The notes beneath the pieces were generated by a model. That model was not told the DNA's origin. It ran no database searches and saw only the letters and a list, made by a program, of their open reading frames with translations. The position numbers were made by a program, and so were the translations under genes. A stretch of DNA of 64,000 bases. Origin: Gammaproteobacteria bacterium (GTDB lineage: Bacteria > Pseudomonadota > Gammaproteobacteria > Pseudomonadales > JAUIET01). How positions within the stretch are numbered: the first letter of the stretch is position 1; each line of letters opens with the position of its first letter. The stretch is from the NCBI GenBank assembly GCA_030429735.1, contig JAUIET010000008.1, positions 138,726-202,725 of the forward strand. Direction: 5' to 3'. Of the stretch, positions 45,588 through 55,606 are shown piece by piece.

Positions 45588-48422
45588 ATGTTACGTTCTG
45601 CCGTCCGTACAATCGGACTGACTGGGGCACTGTTTAGCAGTGGTGTATTCGCTCTTGGTTTGGGCGATATGAAACTTTTCTCCGCGGTGAACGAGCCGCT
45701 ACGGGCAGAAATAAAATTGCTCAAAGTAGGAGATCTGAACACTACGCAGGTGCTTGTCAAACTGGCATCGATGCAGGACTTTGAACGAGCCAACGTTGAC
45801 CGAGAGTTCTTTTTGACCGGCATGCGCTACGAAGTTGTGCTGGATGGTCGCGGTGGTGGTGTCGTCAAGGTCACCACTGAGGACCCGGTGCGTGAACCGT
45901 ATCTGAACTTTTTGCTTGAAGCCAAATGGCCTAGCGGGCGCTTGATCCGGGAATACACCTTGCTGCTTGATTTACCAGCATTTACCTCAACCAGCAGTGC
46001 CGGCTCCTCGGCCTTGCAAGCGCCGCAGGCTGCGCCATCAGCGGCCAGCGATTCATATGCGGTTGACGAATCCGAGACTGATTCACAGCCACCATCGGAA
46101 CCAGTGCAAACACGGTCTGCTCCGGCAGTTACCCAGGCGCCAGCGAGACCGGCCGTCCAACGACAGCCGGAATCTGATGTTCAGCGGCAGCGGACAGGCA
46201 ATGATAGCTACACGACTGAACGTTCTGACACGCTCTGGCAAATTGCCCAAAAAGTGCGCCCATCGGAACGCGTCACTGTTAACCAGACAATGATTGCCTT
46301 GCAGGAAGAAAATCCTCAAGCGTTTATCAACGGCAATATTAATCGTCTCAAAGTGGGTCAGGTGCTGCGCATTCCAGATGAGCAGCGTGTGCGTGATATA
46401 GCCAATGCGCAGGCGAGATTGGAAGTGGCCCGGCAAATGCAGGAATGGCGGTCAGGCGATGATGATCTACGCCAACTGGACGCACGCGCCAGCGCTGGCC
46501 AACCGGCCCCTGCGCCAAGTGGTGAAAGTCGCGGTACATTGACCCTGAGCACCGCAGGTGGTGCTGGGGTGAATGGCGACCCAGATGGAAGTGCCGACTC
46601 GCAGGTCAATGCGCTAAACGCGCGCCTGACCGACGTAATGGCGGAACTCAGCAGTGCTACGGCCGAAAACGATGAATTGAGTGCGAAAGTCCAGAACTTG
46701 CTCGCCGAGATGGAAGATCTCAAGAACAAGCTGGAATTACGTAATTCGCAGCTTGCCCAGCTACAAGCACAGGGCGCTACTGATCTGCTTGATCAGGAAT
46801 TTGATGCGACTCCCGATGCGGCGGTCACCCCTGAAGACACCCAGGCAGATAATGCTGATGCAACTGCATTGGCTGCCAACGACGATTTTGCCAGTGAAGA
46901 TTCCTCGGTTAATGAAGCGCTTGATGCCCAGGCAGAACCTGAAGCAAAAGCGCCTGCAGCAGCGCCTGTCAAGCAGCCGGGCTTACTGGACAAGCTTCTC
47001 AGCCCGCTTTGGGGCGGATTACTTGCTGGCTTACTGGCGCTCGCCGGCTTGTTTTTCTGGTGGCGAAAACGAAAAAATGACGAAGAGTTTGAGTTTGAAC
47101 CGCATGAAGCGGCGCCAAGTGTTGCGCCGGCAACAGAGTTTGCTCAAACAACCACGGAACCTGCCGCACCTGTGGTCAGCGAGGATTCTTTTTCGGCGGT
47201 AGAAGAAGATACCATGCAAGACAGCGCAGGTATCGAAGCAGAGATGGGCGACCCGATTGCGGAAGCCGACATATACGTGGCGTATGGTCGCTACCCGCAA
47301 GCGGTTGATCTGCTAAACAGAGCCATTGAGCAGGAACCGGAACGCACCGATCTGGTCGCAAAACTGGTTGAAGTTCACTCAGCCTCGGGTGACCGTGAAG
47401 CCGCCGCAGAGCAACTGGCAAAGCTGGAGTTAATGGGCACCGGTGGTATGGACGACCTTGTTGAAGATGCAAGCTCAGTGTATTCGTCAGCGCCCGCCGT
47501 GGACGACGAGCCGGCACCAGATGTAATGGAAGAATTCAGACAAACACTGCCAGACGAATCTTCCATGGATTTCAGTGAAGAATTTGCAGATGAGCAAGCG
47601 CCGATTGACGAGGCGCTTATTCATTCGATTCTCGGTGAAGAAGACGATGCACCCGGTGACGACACGAGCGGTGTTGCCGGTACAGCTGCAGCCGCTGGCG
47701 CCGCCGCGCTTGCCTCAGGATCGGCTATGCTATCCGAGACAGCAGAAGACGCGTCTGATGATGATGGATTGACTTTCGACAGTGATTTCGACCTTGAGTT
47801 GGAACTCGATGATGAGCCTGACGAGGACATCTTGGATGATCTGGATGCGAGTGATGTTCGCGATGCATTTGCGTCTGGCAATGAGTTGCAGGATGTTAAC
47901 TTCGCGAGCAGCGACGAGATAGAAAGCCAGACTATCAGCCCGGAACAAGAATTGCTTGCCGACTTTGCGGAACTGGAAGACCAGCCTGTCACTGGAATTG
48001 AAGCAGGACTGGCAGACATTGATGACAGTATGGCCGACGCGGCGGTCATCAACGAACTTGATGCGCTTGACGATATTCAGCTTGATCTGGACTCCGACAA
48101 TGACATTGATATAGAGTCGGAACTTAGTAGTTTCGACGTATCAATAGGTGATGAGCTCGACAGTGATATTGAAAACACTGACTTGTCTGCTTTGGAGCGT
48201 GAGCTGGAACAAAGCGCTTTGGAGAGCGACGATGAGGCGCAGCGCGCTGCCGATATCGCGATGCTGGAATCGGATGAAACCGCAACCAAGCTTGATCTTG
48301 CGCGAGCCTATATAGACATGGGAGATAACGAAGGAGCCCGTGATATACTCGGCGAAGTGTTGGACGAGGGCACGGCGCTGGATAAGCAGCAAGCCAAAGA
48401 ACTGATTGACCGAATCGCCTGA
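45588..48422 (+). CDS. fimV: FimV/HubP-like polar protein with LysM domain
   Basis: 944 residues. After a signal peptide (IGLTGALFSSGVFA) comes the FimV N-terminal domain (LGLGDMKLFSAVNEPLRAEI and a beta-rich part to residue 130), a Pro/Gln-rich linker, a LysM peptidoglycan-binding domain near residues 205-270, a coiled-coil near residues 340-400, a transmembrane helix (GLLAGLLALAGLFFWW) near residue 478, and a long acidic cytoplasmic region. The C-terminus (TKLDLARAYIDMGDNEGARD) is the TPR-like FimV C-terminal domain. FimV supports type IV pilus assembly and polar organisation. A GAAAGGA ribosome-binding site precedes the ATG. Its presence before truA is typical of this block. Confidence 0.93.
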   Translation: MLRSAVRTIGLTGALFSSGVFALGLGDMKLFSAVNEPLRAEIKLLKVGDLNTTQVLVKLASMQDFERANVDREFFLTGMRYEVVLDGRGGGVVKVTTEDPVREPYLNFLLEAKWPSGRLIREYTLLLDLPAFTSTSSAGSSALQAPQAAPSAASDSYAVDESETDSQPPSEPVQTRSAPAVTQAPARPAVQRQPESDVQRQRTGNDSYTTERSDTLWQIAQKVRPSERVTVNQTMIALQEENPQAFINGNINRLKVGQVLRIPDEQRVRDIANAQARLEVARQMQEWRSGDDDLRQLDARASAGQPAPAPSGESRGTLTLSTAGGAGVNGDPDGSADSQVNALNARLTDVMAELSSATAENDELSAKVQNLLAEMEDLKNKLELRNSQLAQLQAQGATDLLDQEFDATPDAAVTPEDTQADNADATALAANDDFASEDSSVNEALDAQAEPEAKAPAAAPVKQPGLLDKLLSPLWGGLLAGLLALAGLFFWWRKRKNDEEFEFEPHEAAPSVAPATEFAQTTTEPAAPVVSEDSFSAVEEDTMQDSAGIEAEMGDPIAEADIYVAYGRYPQAVDLLNRAIEQEPERTDLVAKLVEVHSASGDREAAAEQLAKLELMGTGGMDDLVEDASSVYSSAPAVDDEPAPDVMEEFRQTLPDESSMDFSEEFADEQAPIDEALIHSILGEEDDAPGDDTSGVAGTAAAAGAAALASGSAMLSETAEDASDDDGLTFDSDFDLELELDDEPDEDILDDLDASDVRDAFASGNELQDVNFASSDEIESQTISPEQELLADFAELEDQPVTGIEAGLADIDDSMADAAVINELDALDDIQLDLDSDNDIDIESELSSFDVSIGDELDSDIENTDLSALERELEQSALESDDEAQRAADIAMLESDETATKLDLARAYIDMGDNEGARDILGEVLDEGTALDKQQAKELIDRIA

Positions 48423-48468
48423 TAAGCAAACGCAGACTGCGGGTGGTGCTGCCGCTCGCACCGCGTAT

Positions 48469-49278
48469 GTGGTCGACCAGCCTACCGATGGCGCGACACG
48501 AATCGCGGCAGTTGTTGAATATAACGGCGCAGCGTTCTTTGGTTGGCAGCGCCAGATTGACCCGCACACTCCCGGCGTGCAAAACGCTGTAGAGCAAGCA
48601 ATTTCTCGTGTTGCGAATCACGGTGTCGGCGTAATCTGCGCAGGGCGCACCGACACGGGTGTGCACGCCACGCACCAGGTAATCCATTTCGACAGCGCAG
48701 CCCAGCGCGAACCCAGGCAGTGGCTGCTTGGTGTGAACGCCAACTTGCCAGCGCATGTCAGGCTGCGCACGGTAACGCCGATGACCAGCGATTTTCATGC
48801 TCGATTCAGTGCACAGTCCCGGCGTTACTCGTATTGCATTGATAACCGACCCGTAAAGCCAGGCATTTTTAGCGGCCTGCACAGTTGGTGCCGCCTACCG
48901 CTGGATCATGAGCTAATGCATCACGAAGCGCAGGTTTTATTGGGTGAGCACGATTTCAGCGCTTATCGAGCAGCCGGCTGTCAGGCCAAAACCCCTAATA
49001 GGCGAGTTCTTTCGGTGAGTGTTCGTCGGCAGGCGCATTTGGTTATGATAGAAATCTGTGCGAATGCGTTTTTGCAACACATGGTGCGCAATATAGCGGG
49101 CGTGTTGATGGCAGTGGGCTGCGGAGAACGGCCGGCTGGTTGGGCGCGTGCCGTGCTGGAGGCAGCCGATCGTACACAGGGTGGGGTGACGGCCACCCCG
49201 GATGGATTGTACCTAGTAGGCGTTGATTACCCCGACCGCTTCAAACTGCCCAGCAGTTACCTGCCTCCGACATTCTAA
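48469..49278 (+). CDS. truA: tRNA pseudouridine(38-40) synthase
   Basis: 269 residues from GTG 48469. VEYNGAAFFGWQRQ lies near residue 16, the catalytic Asp is in CAGRTDTGVHATHQVIHF, and FLQHMVRNIAGVLMAVG near residue 205 is the conserved C-terminal segment. It forms pseudouridine at positions 38-40 of tRNA anticodon arms. The GTG start gives the family-typical length; an in-frame TTG at 48406 would overlap fimV by 17 nt and add 21 residues. Neither start has a strong ribosome-binding site. Confidence 0.95.
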   Translation: MVDQPTDGATRIAAVVEYNGAAFFGWQRQIDPHTPGVQNAVEQAISRVANHGVGVICAGRTDTGVHATHQVIHFDSAAQREPRQWLLGVNANLPAHVRLRTVTPMTSDFHARFSAQSRRYSYCIDNRPVKPGIFSGLHSWCRLPLDHELMHHEAQVLLGEHDFSAYRAAGCQAKTPNRRVLSVSVRRQAHLVMIEICANAFLQHMVRNIAGVLMAVGCGERPAGWARAVLEAADRTQGGVTATPDGLYLVGVDYPDRFKLPSSYLPPTF

Positions 49279-49406
49279 TTTCGCGAGACATCATGCACTG
49301 CTAAGCGGCGAGTAGCGACGATCGTCTGGTATACTGCCGGTCGGCCCGGATTAATTTCAAATCGAAGCGTGAACCGTCTGTTCATGACGACCATGCGCAA
49401 AACCTG

Positions 49407-50072
49407 ATGCATCAACGTACCCGTATAAAAGTCTGTGGAATCACAGATTGCGAAACAGCTTTAGCGGCGGCTGACGCGGGTGTGGATGCCATTGGCCTCG
49501 TCTTTTACCCGAAAAGCGTCCGTTACGTTGATCTGCAAATGGCGGCTGACATCACGGCAGTGCTGCCTCCCTTTGTCACCGTGGTCGCCTTGTTTGTTGA
49601 TCCTGATGAATCAGCAGTCAGACAGGTTATAAACTCGGTGGGTATTACCTGCCTGCAGTTTCACGGTGACGAACCGGCGGAATTTGCCGAGCAATTTGGC
49701 TTGCCGTATCTCGCAGCTGTTCGCGCGGGTCAATTGGATCCGAAACAGCGTGCGCGCCGTATCAGTAAGCATGGCCGTGCCGCCGGTTTTCTGTATGACA
49801 GTTTTGACCCTGTGACTGTGGGCGGTACCGGACACGTGTTCGATTGGTCGCAGTTTGATCGTCAGGTTAAGGGCGCAATTCTGGCCGGTGGGCTGACTGT
49901 CAATAACGTCGCCGATGCCATCCGGCTGCTCAGGCCCTGGGCCGTGGATGTCAGTAGTGGCGTTGAATCGGCACCCGGTAAAAAGTGCCCACAATTGATA
50001 CAGCGCTTTATTGAAGAATGCAGAACTGCAGATGACTGCGTTCGGTCCTCCGCAGCTAATACACTCAAGTAG
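49407..50072 (+). CDS. trpF: Phosphoribosylanthranilate isomerase
   Basis: 221 residues. [20 protein letters not shown] near residue 8 holds the catalytic Cys, [11 protein letters not shown] lies near residue 80, and [26 protein letters not shown] holds the catalytic Asp. It performs the third step of tryptophan synthesis. A TATACT box at about 49334 may be a promoter. trpB follows after 14 bp. Confidence 0.97.
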   Translation: MHQRTRIKVCGITDCETALAAADAGVDAIGLVFYPKSVRYVDLQMAADITAVLPPFVTVVALFVDPDESAVRQVINSVGITCLQFHGDEPAEFAEQFGLPYLAAVRAGQLDPKQRARRISKHGRAAGFLYDSFDPVTVGGTGHVFDWSQFDRQVKGAILAGGLTVNNVADAIRLLRPWAVDVSSGVESAPGKKCPQLIQRFIEECRTADDCVRSSAANTLK

Positions 50073-50086
50073 CAAAGAGTACACAT

Positions 50087-51289
50087 ATGACAAATTTCAG
50101 CTCAGTCCCGGACAATAAGGGGCATTTCGGTGTCTATGGTGGGCGCTTTGTGTCGGAAACCCTGATTCATGCGCTCGATGAACTCAGCAGCAGCTATCAG
50201 CGGCTGAAAGATGACGCTGAATTTCAACGCGAATTCGACGCAGACCTGGCTCATTACGTGGGCAGACCATCACCGCTGTACTTTGCCAAAAGGTGGAGCC
50301 GCGAACTGGGTGGTGCACGAATATTTCTGAAGCGTGAGGACTTGAATCACACCGGCGCGCACAAAGTTAACAACACGATTGGCCAGGCATTATTGGCCAA
50401 GTACAGCGGTAAGAGCAGGATCATTGCAGAAACCGGCGCCGGTCAGCATGGTGTTGCCAGTGCCACGGTCGCAGCTCGCATGGGGCTTGAATGCGTTGTT
50501 TACATGGGCGCACAAGACGTGCAGCGCCAGGCGTTGAATGTCTATCGGATGAAGCTACTCGGGGCTGAAGTGGTGCCAGTGACGTCCGGGTCGCAGACGT
50601 TAAAGGATTCAATGAACGAGGCAATGCGTGACTGGGTGACCAACGTTGATGATACTTTCTACATTATAGGTACTGTCGCTGGTCCGCATCCGTATCCGAC
50701 TCTGGTGCGCGATTTTCAGTGCGTAATTGGTCGGGAAGCGCGTCAGCAATGCCTGGCGCAAACCGGCCGATTACCCGATACGCTGGTGGCGTGCGTTGGC
50801 GGTGGCTCAAATGCGATTGGCTTGTTCCACCCGTTTCTCGACGACAATGATGTTGCGATGGTAGGTGTGGAGGCTGGTGGCGATGGGCTGGAAACCGGAC
50901 GCCACGCGGCACCATTAAGTTGCGGACGCCCTGGCGTATTGCATGGCAACCGAACCTACTTGATGGAAGATGAAAACGGGCAAATCATCGAAACGCACTC
51001 AGTATCTGCTGGCCTGGACTATCCGGGTGTTGGTCCTGAGCACGCTTGGCTAAAAGATACCGGGCGCGTTGAATACACGGCAGTTAATGACGATGAGGCA
51101 TTGCAAGCTTTCCGAGAACTGACGCTGGTAGAGGGTATAATGCCGGCACTTGAATCCAGTCACGCATTGGCACAGGTAAAGAAAATGGCGCCAGCCATGA
51201 AGCCTGAGCAAATAATTATCGTCAATTTATCCGGGCGTGGTGACAAAGATATTTTGACCGTTGCGGAAATTGACGGCATTACCGTTTAG
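50087..51289 (+). CDS. trpB: Tryptophan synthase beta chain
   Basis: 400 residues. The PLP-binding Lys is in [19 protein letters not shown] near residue 90, [19 protein letters not shown] follows near residue 113, and [16 protein letters not shown] near residue 235 binds the PLP phosphate. It condenses indole and serine. It is 11 bp upstream of trpA. Confidence 0.98.
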   Translation: MTNFSSVPDNKGHFGVYGGRFVSETLIHALDELSSSYQRLKDDAEFQREFDADLAHYVGRPSPLYFAKRWSRELGGARIFLKREDLNHTGAHKVNNTIGQALLAKYSGKSRIIAETGAGQHGVASATVAARMGLECVVYMGAQDVQRQALNVYRMKLLGAEVVPVTSGSQTLKDSMNEAMRDWVTNVDDTFYIIGTVAGPHPYPTLVRDFQCVIGREARQQCLAQTGRLPDTLVACVGGGSNAIGLFHPFLDDNDVAMVGVEAGGDGLETGRHAAPLSCGRPGVLHGNRTYLMEDENGQIIETHSVSAGLDYPGVGPEHAWLKDTGRVEYTAVNDDEALQAFRELTLVEGIMPALESSHALAQVKKMAPAMKPEQIIIVNLSGRGDKDILTVAEIDGITV

Positions 51290-51300
51290 AGGAGGCATAC

Positions 51301-52098
51301 TTGAGTAGAATTGCGCAACGGCTTAATGAGCTGGCTTCTGAAAACCGAAAAGCGCTGGTTGCCTATGTCGTGGCCGGAGACCCGGCAAAGAGTGTGACTG
51401 TGCCGTTTATGCACTCATTGGCTGAGCGCGGCACCGATATCATCGAGTTGGGCGTGCCGTTTTCCGATCCAATGGCAGAAGGCCCCACCATACAGAGGGC
51501 TCACGAAAGAGCGCTCGAAAACAACACCAGCCTGCGTGATGCTTTGGACATGGTTGCCGAGTTTCGGTCGGATAATCAGCACACCGCTGTGATTCTGATG
51601 GGTTATGCCAATCCGGTGGAAGCCATGGGCTATCAGGATTTTTGTGCGCGGGCGGTAGAAGTGGGTTTGGACGGCGTGTTAACTGTTGATTTGCCACCCG
51701 AAGAAGCGGCTGATTTCAATGCCATGTTGGCTGATCATGGCCTTGATACCATCTACCTGGTATCACCTACTACGGACAGTGATCGAGCGAAGACGATTGC
51801 GAATATAGCAACTGGTTTTCTTTACTACGTGTCATTAAAAGGCGTGACCGGCGCTGGCAGCCTTGATTTGGAGGATGTGCGTAAAAATATCGCCAAACTT
51901 AAAGCTTTCACGACAGTGCCAGTCTGTGTAGGATTTGGAATTAAAGACGCTGATTCGGCTCGCTCCCTGGCGAGTATCGCGGATGGTGTAGTGGTCGGCA
52001 GTGCCATCGTTGAGTTGTTAGCGCAAGGCGATACCGGCTTAATGAAGGCCGAGAGTCTGGTGTCTGAGCTAAGGTTGGCGATTGACGAAGTTGAATAG
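51301..52098 (+). CDS. trpA: Tryptophan synthase alpha chain
   Basis: 265 residues. The catalytic Glu and Asp lie in DIIELGVPFSDPMAEGPTIQ near residues 46-60, GVLTVDLPPEEA near residue 128, and GFLYYVSLKGVTGA near residue 175. It releases indole from indole-3-glycerol phosphate. The TTG start at 51301 is supported by a strong GAGGAGG box just upstream. Confidence 0.97.
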   Translation: MSRIAQRLNELASENRKALVAYVVAGDPAKSVTVPFMHSLAERGTDIIELGVPFSDPMAEGPTIQRAHERALENNTSLRDALDMVAEFRSDNQHTAVILMGYANPVEAMGYQDFCARAVEVGLDGVLTVDLPPEEAADFNAMLADHGLDTIYLVSPTTDSDRAKTIANIATGFLYYVSLKGVTGAGSLDLEDVRKNIAKLKAFTTVPVCVGFGIKDADSARSLASIADGVVVGSAIVELLAQGDTGLMKAESLVSELRLAIDEVE

Positions 52099-52117
52099 CA
52101 CCTGCCAAGGTGGTTTT
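52099..52117 (+). terminator. Weak hairpin with T-run between trpA and accD
   Basis: CACCT (52099-52103) and AGGTG (52108-52112) form a 5-bp stem, followed by GTTTT. It might attenuate read-through from trpA into accD, but the stem is short. Confidence 0.3.
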
Positions 52118-52145
52118 GCCAATAATTAATTGATAGGGTACAACA

Positions 52146-53156
52146 ATGAGCTGGATGGAAAAGATTCTGCCGACCGGAGTGCGCAAAGGCGCATCACGGC
52201 GCCGAGCAAATGTACCCGAAGGCGTTTGGCGCAAATGTGTCAAATGCGAAGCGATGTTGTACGGGCCAGAGCTGGACAAGAATCTGGATGTTTGCCCGAA
52301 ATGTGATCACCATATGCGAATCGGTGCGCGACGACGCATCGACATATTTCTCGATGACGAGCCGCGAGAGGAGTTGGCCGTCGATGTAGAGCCCGTCGAT
52401 CGACTTAAGTTTAAAGACCTTAAGCGCTACAAGGACAGATTGTCGGCCGCGCAAAAGACCACCGGCGAAAAGGATGCGCTTGTCGTGATGAAAGGCGGCT
52501 TGAAAGGCATGCCGGTGGTTGTTGCTGTATTCGAATTCGGATTTCATGGTGGCTCGATGGGCTATGCGGTAGGCGAGAAGTTCACTCGTGCTGCGAACAA
52601 AGCGCTCGAGCTTCAGATTCCACTCGTGTGTTTTTCAGCGACAGGTGGCGCCAGGATGCAGGAGGCACTGATTTCCTTGATGCAAATGGCCAAGGTTAGT
52701 GCTGTGCTGGAACGAATGGCGAGGCAAGGCGTACCCTATGTGTCCGTTATGACTGACCCGGTGTACGGCGGTGTATCAGCCAGCCTGGCGATGTTGGGTG
52801 ATATAAATATTGCCGAACCTAATGCCCGGGCCGGTTTTGCAGGTCCCAACATCATCGAACAAACCATCCGGCAAAAACTGCCAGAGGGTTTTCAGCGCAG
52901 TGAATTTCTGTTGGAAAAAGGTGCTATCGATATGATTGTGCCGCGCAGCGAAATGCGCAACACAATATCACGCCTGCTTGCCAACCTGTCTGGCCTGGAG
53001 GCCTTGCCTGCCGAACAATCATCGCATTTTCCTGAAGAAGTTACTGAGACTGTGGTCGATGCTAGCGCAGAAGGGGGGCAACAGACTGAGGTGCTGGAGG
53101 GTGAAGTACACGAACAGCAACATGATTCTGCTTCAATCGATGAGAACCGGCACTGA
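52146..53156 (+). CDS. accD: Acetyl-CoA carboxylase carboxyltransferase beta subunit
   Basis: 336 residues. The zinc ribbon [20 protein letters not shown] followed by PKC lies near residues 37-60. The carboxyltransferase core shows [22 protein letters not shown] near residue 165 and [16 protein letters not shown] near residue 205. The subunit transfers CO2 from biotin to acetyl-CoA in fatty acid synthesis. The C-terminus is acidic and extended (about 40 residues after the core). Its TGA stop overlaps the proposed CTG start of folC. Confidence 0.97.
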   Translation: MSWMEKILPTGVRKGASRRRANVPEGVWRKCVKCEAMLYGPELDKNLDVCPKCDHHMRIGARRRIDIFLDDEPREELAVDVEPVDRLKFKDLKRYKDRLSAAQKTTGEKDALVVMKGGLKGMPVVVAVFEFGFHGGSMGYAVGEKFTRAANKALELQIPLVCFSATGGARMQEALISLMQMAKVSAVLERMARQGVPYVSVMTDPVYGGVSASLAMLGDINIAEPNARAGFAGPNIIEQTIRQKLPEGFQRSEFLLEKGAIDMIVPRSEMRNTISRLLANLSGLEALPAEQSSHFPEEVTETVVDASAEGGQQTEVLEGEVHEQQHDSASIDENRH

Positions 53157-54520
53157 GCAATAGTCCTACTTCCAGTTTTTCGCTTTCAGACTGGCAAGTC
53201 TGGCTGGAACAAACGCACCCCAAGAATATTGAGCTTGGCCTGGATCGCGTAGCTGCGGTAGCAACGCGACTGCGACTAAGCCCTATAGACTTCGCCGATA
53301 ATACCAATGCCGGACTGCCCGACGATTGCCCCGCAGACAAGCGGATTGCAGATGCAATAGTGGTCGTTGCAGGCACCAATGGCAAGGGTTCCAGTGTTGC
53401 CGCCTTAGAGCAGTTGCTAACTGATGCAGGCCAGCGTGTAGGCGTCTATACCTCACCGCATTTTCAACACTATAACGAGCGATTTCGGATCAATTGCGTT
53501 GAAGTTAACGATGGTGATATTTGTACGGCCCTGCACACGATTGAACGCGCCAGAGGCGACGTTAAACTGACCTATTTCGAGTTTTCCACTCTTGTCGCGC
53601 TGCAATTGTTTGCCAACGCCGAGCTCGACGTTGCGATTTTGGAAGTAGGGCTGGGCGGTCGACTTGATGCGGTCAACATGGTTCGCGCAGATATTGCGCT
53701 AATAACCCGCATTGATTTAGATCACCAGGATTGGCTTGGCGACACTCGCGAACAGATCGGCGCAGAAAAAGCGGGCATTCTGCGCGACGGTATTGCGTTT
53801 GTCTGTGCCGATATTGATCCTCCAAAAACGGTTGTGAAGGCTGCTGCACTCAAACAGACTCGGCGATGTTTTATTGGCAACGAATTTGTTGTTTCACCTT
53901 TCGCTGATGGGAACGGATATTCTCTGCGCACACAGGCAGGTGTTGACCATCGCCTGCCAGCTATCGGTTTGCACCCGGCCAGCCTGGCCGCCGCGGTGCA
54001 AAGCGTCGAACTTCTTGGGCTTGATATGAGTCCAGACTGTGTTGCTGCCAGCCTCGCCAAGGTGTCATTGCCTGGCCGGCAGCAGCAGTTGCGCCTTGGC
54101 GATGGTTTAGTGTTTCTTGACGTCGCGCATAACCCGTCGGCCGTTAGCTATCTGAAAGAAAGCATTGCAGCCGCTGACCGCTCTCACCAGGCATCAGCCA
54201 CGATTGCCGTGTTTGCGGTGATGGCTGACAAGGATTGGCCTGAGATGGTCGATATTATTCACGATACTATTGATCATTGGTTTCTGGCAGAATTGCCGGG
54301 CAACGAGCGCGCCGAGGCCCCGCACAATATAGCAGCCTACCTGCGCGAACGTGGCTATGGTGGCTCGACCTGCACTGATGACGTGGGCACGGCACTGGAT
54401 CTGGCACGTGCCACGGCTCAACAATCAAGCGCGGACACGCCGGCTCAAATTCTTGTATTTGGCTCTTTTTACACGGTGGCAGCTGCCATGCACTACATAG
54501 CAGACCGACAGAATGGATGA
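53153..54520 (+). CDS. folC: Folylpolyglutamate / dihydrofolate synthase, probable CTG start
   Basis: 455 residues if read from CTG 53153. The P-loop [19 protein letters not shown] lies near residue 70, [13 protein letters not shown] and [12 protein letters not shown] follow, and [11 protein letters not shown] is in the C-terminal domain. FolC adds glutamate to folates and makes dihydrofolate. The expected N-terminal part ([20 protein letters not shown], then [11 protein letters not shown]) is encoded in frame upstream of GTG 53360, but no ATG, GTG or TTG is available there. An in-frame stop ends the frame at 53141-53143. CTG 53153, which overlaps the accD stop (CTGA) and has GAGAA upstream, is the best start. 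Confidence 0.9.
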   Translation: MSNSPTSSFSLSDWQVWLEQTHPKNIELGLDRVAAVATRLRLSPIDFADNTNAGLPDDCPADKRIADAIVVVAGTNGKGSSVAALEQLLTDAGQRVGVYTSPHFQHYNERFRINCVEVNDGDICTALHTIERARGDVKLTYFEFSTLVALQLFANAELDVAILEVGLGGRLDAVNMVRADIALITRIDLDHQDWLGDTREQIGAEKAGILRDGIAFVCADIDPPKTVVKAAALKQTRRCFIGNEFVVSPFADGNGYSLRTQAGVDHRLPAIGLHPASLAAAVQSVELLGLDMSPDCVAASLAKVSLPGRQQQLRLGDGLVFLDVAHNPSAVSYLKESIAAADRSHQASATIAVFAVMADKDWPEMVDIIHDTIDHWFLAELPGNERAEAPHNIAAYLRERGYGGSTCTDDVGTALDLARATAQQSSADTPAQILVFGSFYTVAAAMHYIADRQNG

Positions 54521-55076
54521 AGCTCTCAAAATACGCCTGGTCGGAGCGCTGGTGCTTGTGGCTTTGTTAGCGTTGGCCTGGCCTTTTCTGTTCGATGATG
54601 CTGAAGACATTCGTTTGAGCAAAGAGTCGCAGATACCATCGCCACCTGTGGTGCAGGAATGGCAACCGGCGGAACACCAGCGACCAGCGGAAGACCAGAT
54701 CGGCTGGCCGAAAGCAGTGTCAGAAAAGGGTTCAGATACAGTGCCACCCACGGCGGAAACTCCCCTTTCCAGCGAAGATCAAGCAGCCAGCGAACAGCCA
54801 ACCGTGAGTAAGTCAACGCCGACACTTCGTGCTGCGTGGGTTGTTCGGGTTGCCTCACTGAGCGACAGTAGCAATGCGGAAAAGCTGGTCGCGAAACTGA
54901 TCGATGATGGCTACCGCGCGTTCAGCCGAACCAGCAGCGCTGAAGGCGGCGACATGACCCGCGTTTACGTAGGGCCGAAGTTTGATAAGCGCAGAGCCGA
55001 CAGCATCAAACTGAAAATAGACAAACTGTACTCTGTAGAGTCCATGGTGGTGCCCTACAATCCAGGCAAGCCATGA
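54513..55076 (+). CDS. SPOR domain protein (DedD-like)
   Basis: 187 residues. One membrane helix (LVGALVLVALLALAWPFLF, residues 9-27) is followed by a Pro/Glu-rich linker and a C-terminal SPOR domain (WVVRVASLSDSSNAEKLVAK, then DMTRVYVGPKFDKRRADSIK). Such proteins bind denuded peptidoglycan at the division septum. It overlaps folC by 8 nt and cvpA by 4 nt, as in the folC-dedD-cvpA-purF order of E. coli. The short family name dedD would be reasonable. Confidence 0.9.
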   Translation: MDEALKIRLVGALVLVALLALAWPFLFDDAEDIRLSKESQIPSPPVVQEWQPAEHQRPAEDQIGWPKAVSEKGSDTVPPTAETPLSSEDQAASEQPTVSKSTPTLRAAWVVRVASLSDSSNAEKLVAKLIDDGYRAFSRTSSAEGGDMTRVYVGPKFDKRRADSIKLKIDKLYSVESMVVPYNPGKP

Positions 55077-55564
55077 ATTGGGCGGACTGGTCAATCGTCG
55101 GAGTTGTATGCCTTTCGTGTGTGCTGGGTGCAAGCCGGGGTTTTATTCGTGAAGCAATGTCGTTGGCGGTTTGGTTTCTAGCGCTGTTCGTCGCATTCTT
55201 TTTCAGCGATGCGGTTGCGGCGCGCATGGTCGATACAGTGGCAACGCCGTCACTTCGGTATATGCTTGCATTCGGTGGCCTGTTCCTGCTGACCATGGTG
55301 CTCGGTTCCATGGTGTCACGCCTTTTGGGGCAATTGGTGTCTGCAGTCGGATTAAAAGGCTTCGATAGAGTACTTGGTGCGAGCTTTGGCTTTGCCCGTG
55401 GTGTTATCATAGTGCTGGTGATTCTGGTGTTTGTACCCTCAATGATTCCGGTGCAGGAAGATGAGTGGTGGCAGAATTCGATTTTTATACCTCCGGTACT
55501 TGAGCTCGAAGAGCTGGGTAGAGAAATGGCAAGCTATGTGATCGGCTTGGTCAGCGGGAAGTAA
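55073..55564 (+). CDS. cvpA: CvpA family membrane protein
   Basis: 163 residues with four predicted helices: SIVGVVCLSCVLGASRGF, EAMSLAVWFLALFVAFFF, YMLAFGGLFLLTMVLGSMVS and GFARGVIIVLVILVFV. The DWSIVGVVCLSCVLGASRG start and RVLGASFGFARG match CvpA, required for colicin V production and linked to envelope stress. It overlaps the SPOR gene by 4 nt and precedes purF, the classic context. Confidence 0.95.
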   Translation: MNWADWSIVGVVCLSCVLGASRGFIREAMSLAVWFLALFVAFFFSDAVAARMVDTVATPSLRYMLAFGGLFLLTMVLGSMVSRLLGQLVSAVGLKGFDRVLGASFGFARGVIIVLVILVFVPSMIPVQEDEWWQNSIFIPPVLELEELGREMASYVIGLVSGK

Positions 55565-55606
55565 TCGTAGCGTCATGATGGCGCTTGACAAAGCTAGTGG
55601 TTTTAT

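Noticed and set aside
46358-48289. Ser-rich reverse-strand frames within fimV
   Set aside because: They arise from the acidic Asp/Glu-rich repeats of FimV read in reverse.
49381-49406. Short upstream frame (ATGACGACCATGCGC...) before trpF as a trp leader peptide
   Set aside because: It has no Trp codons and ends two codons before trpF; there is no attenuator hairpin.
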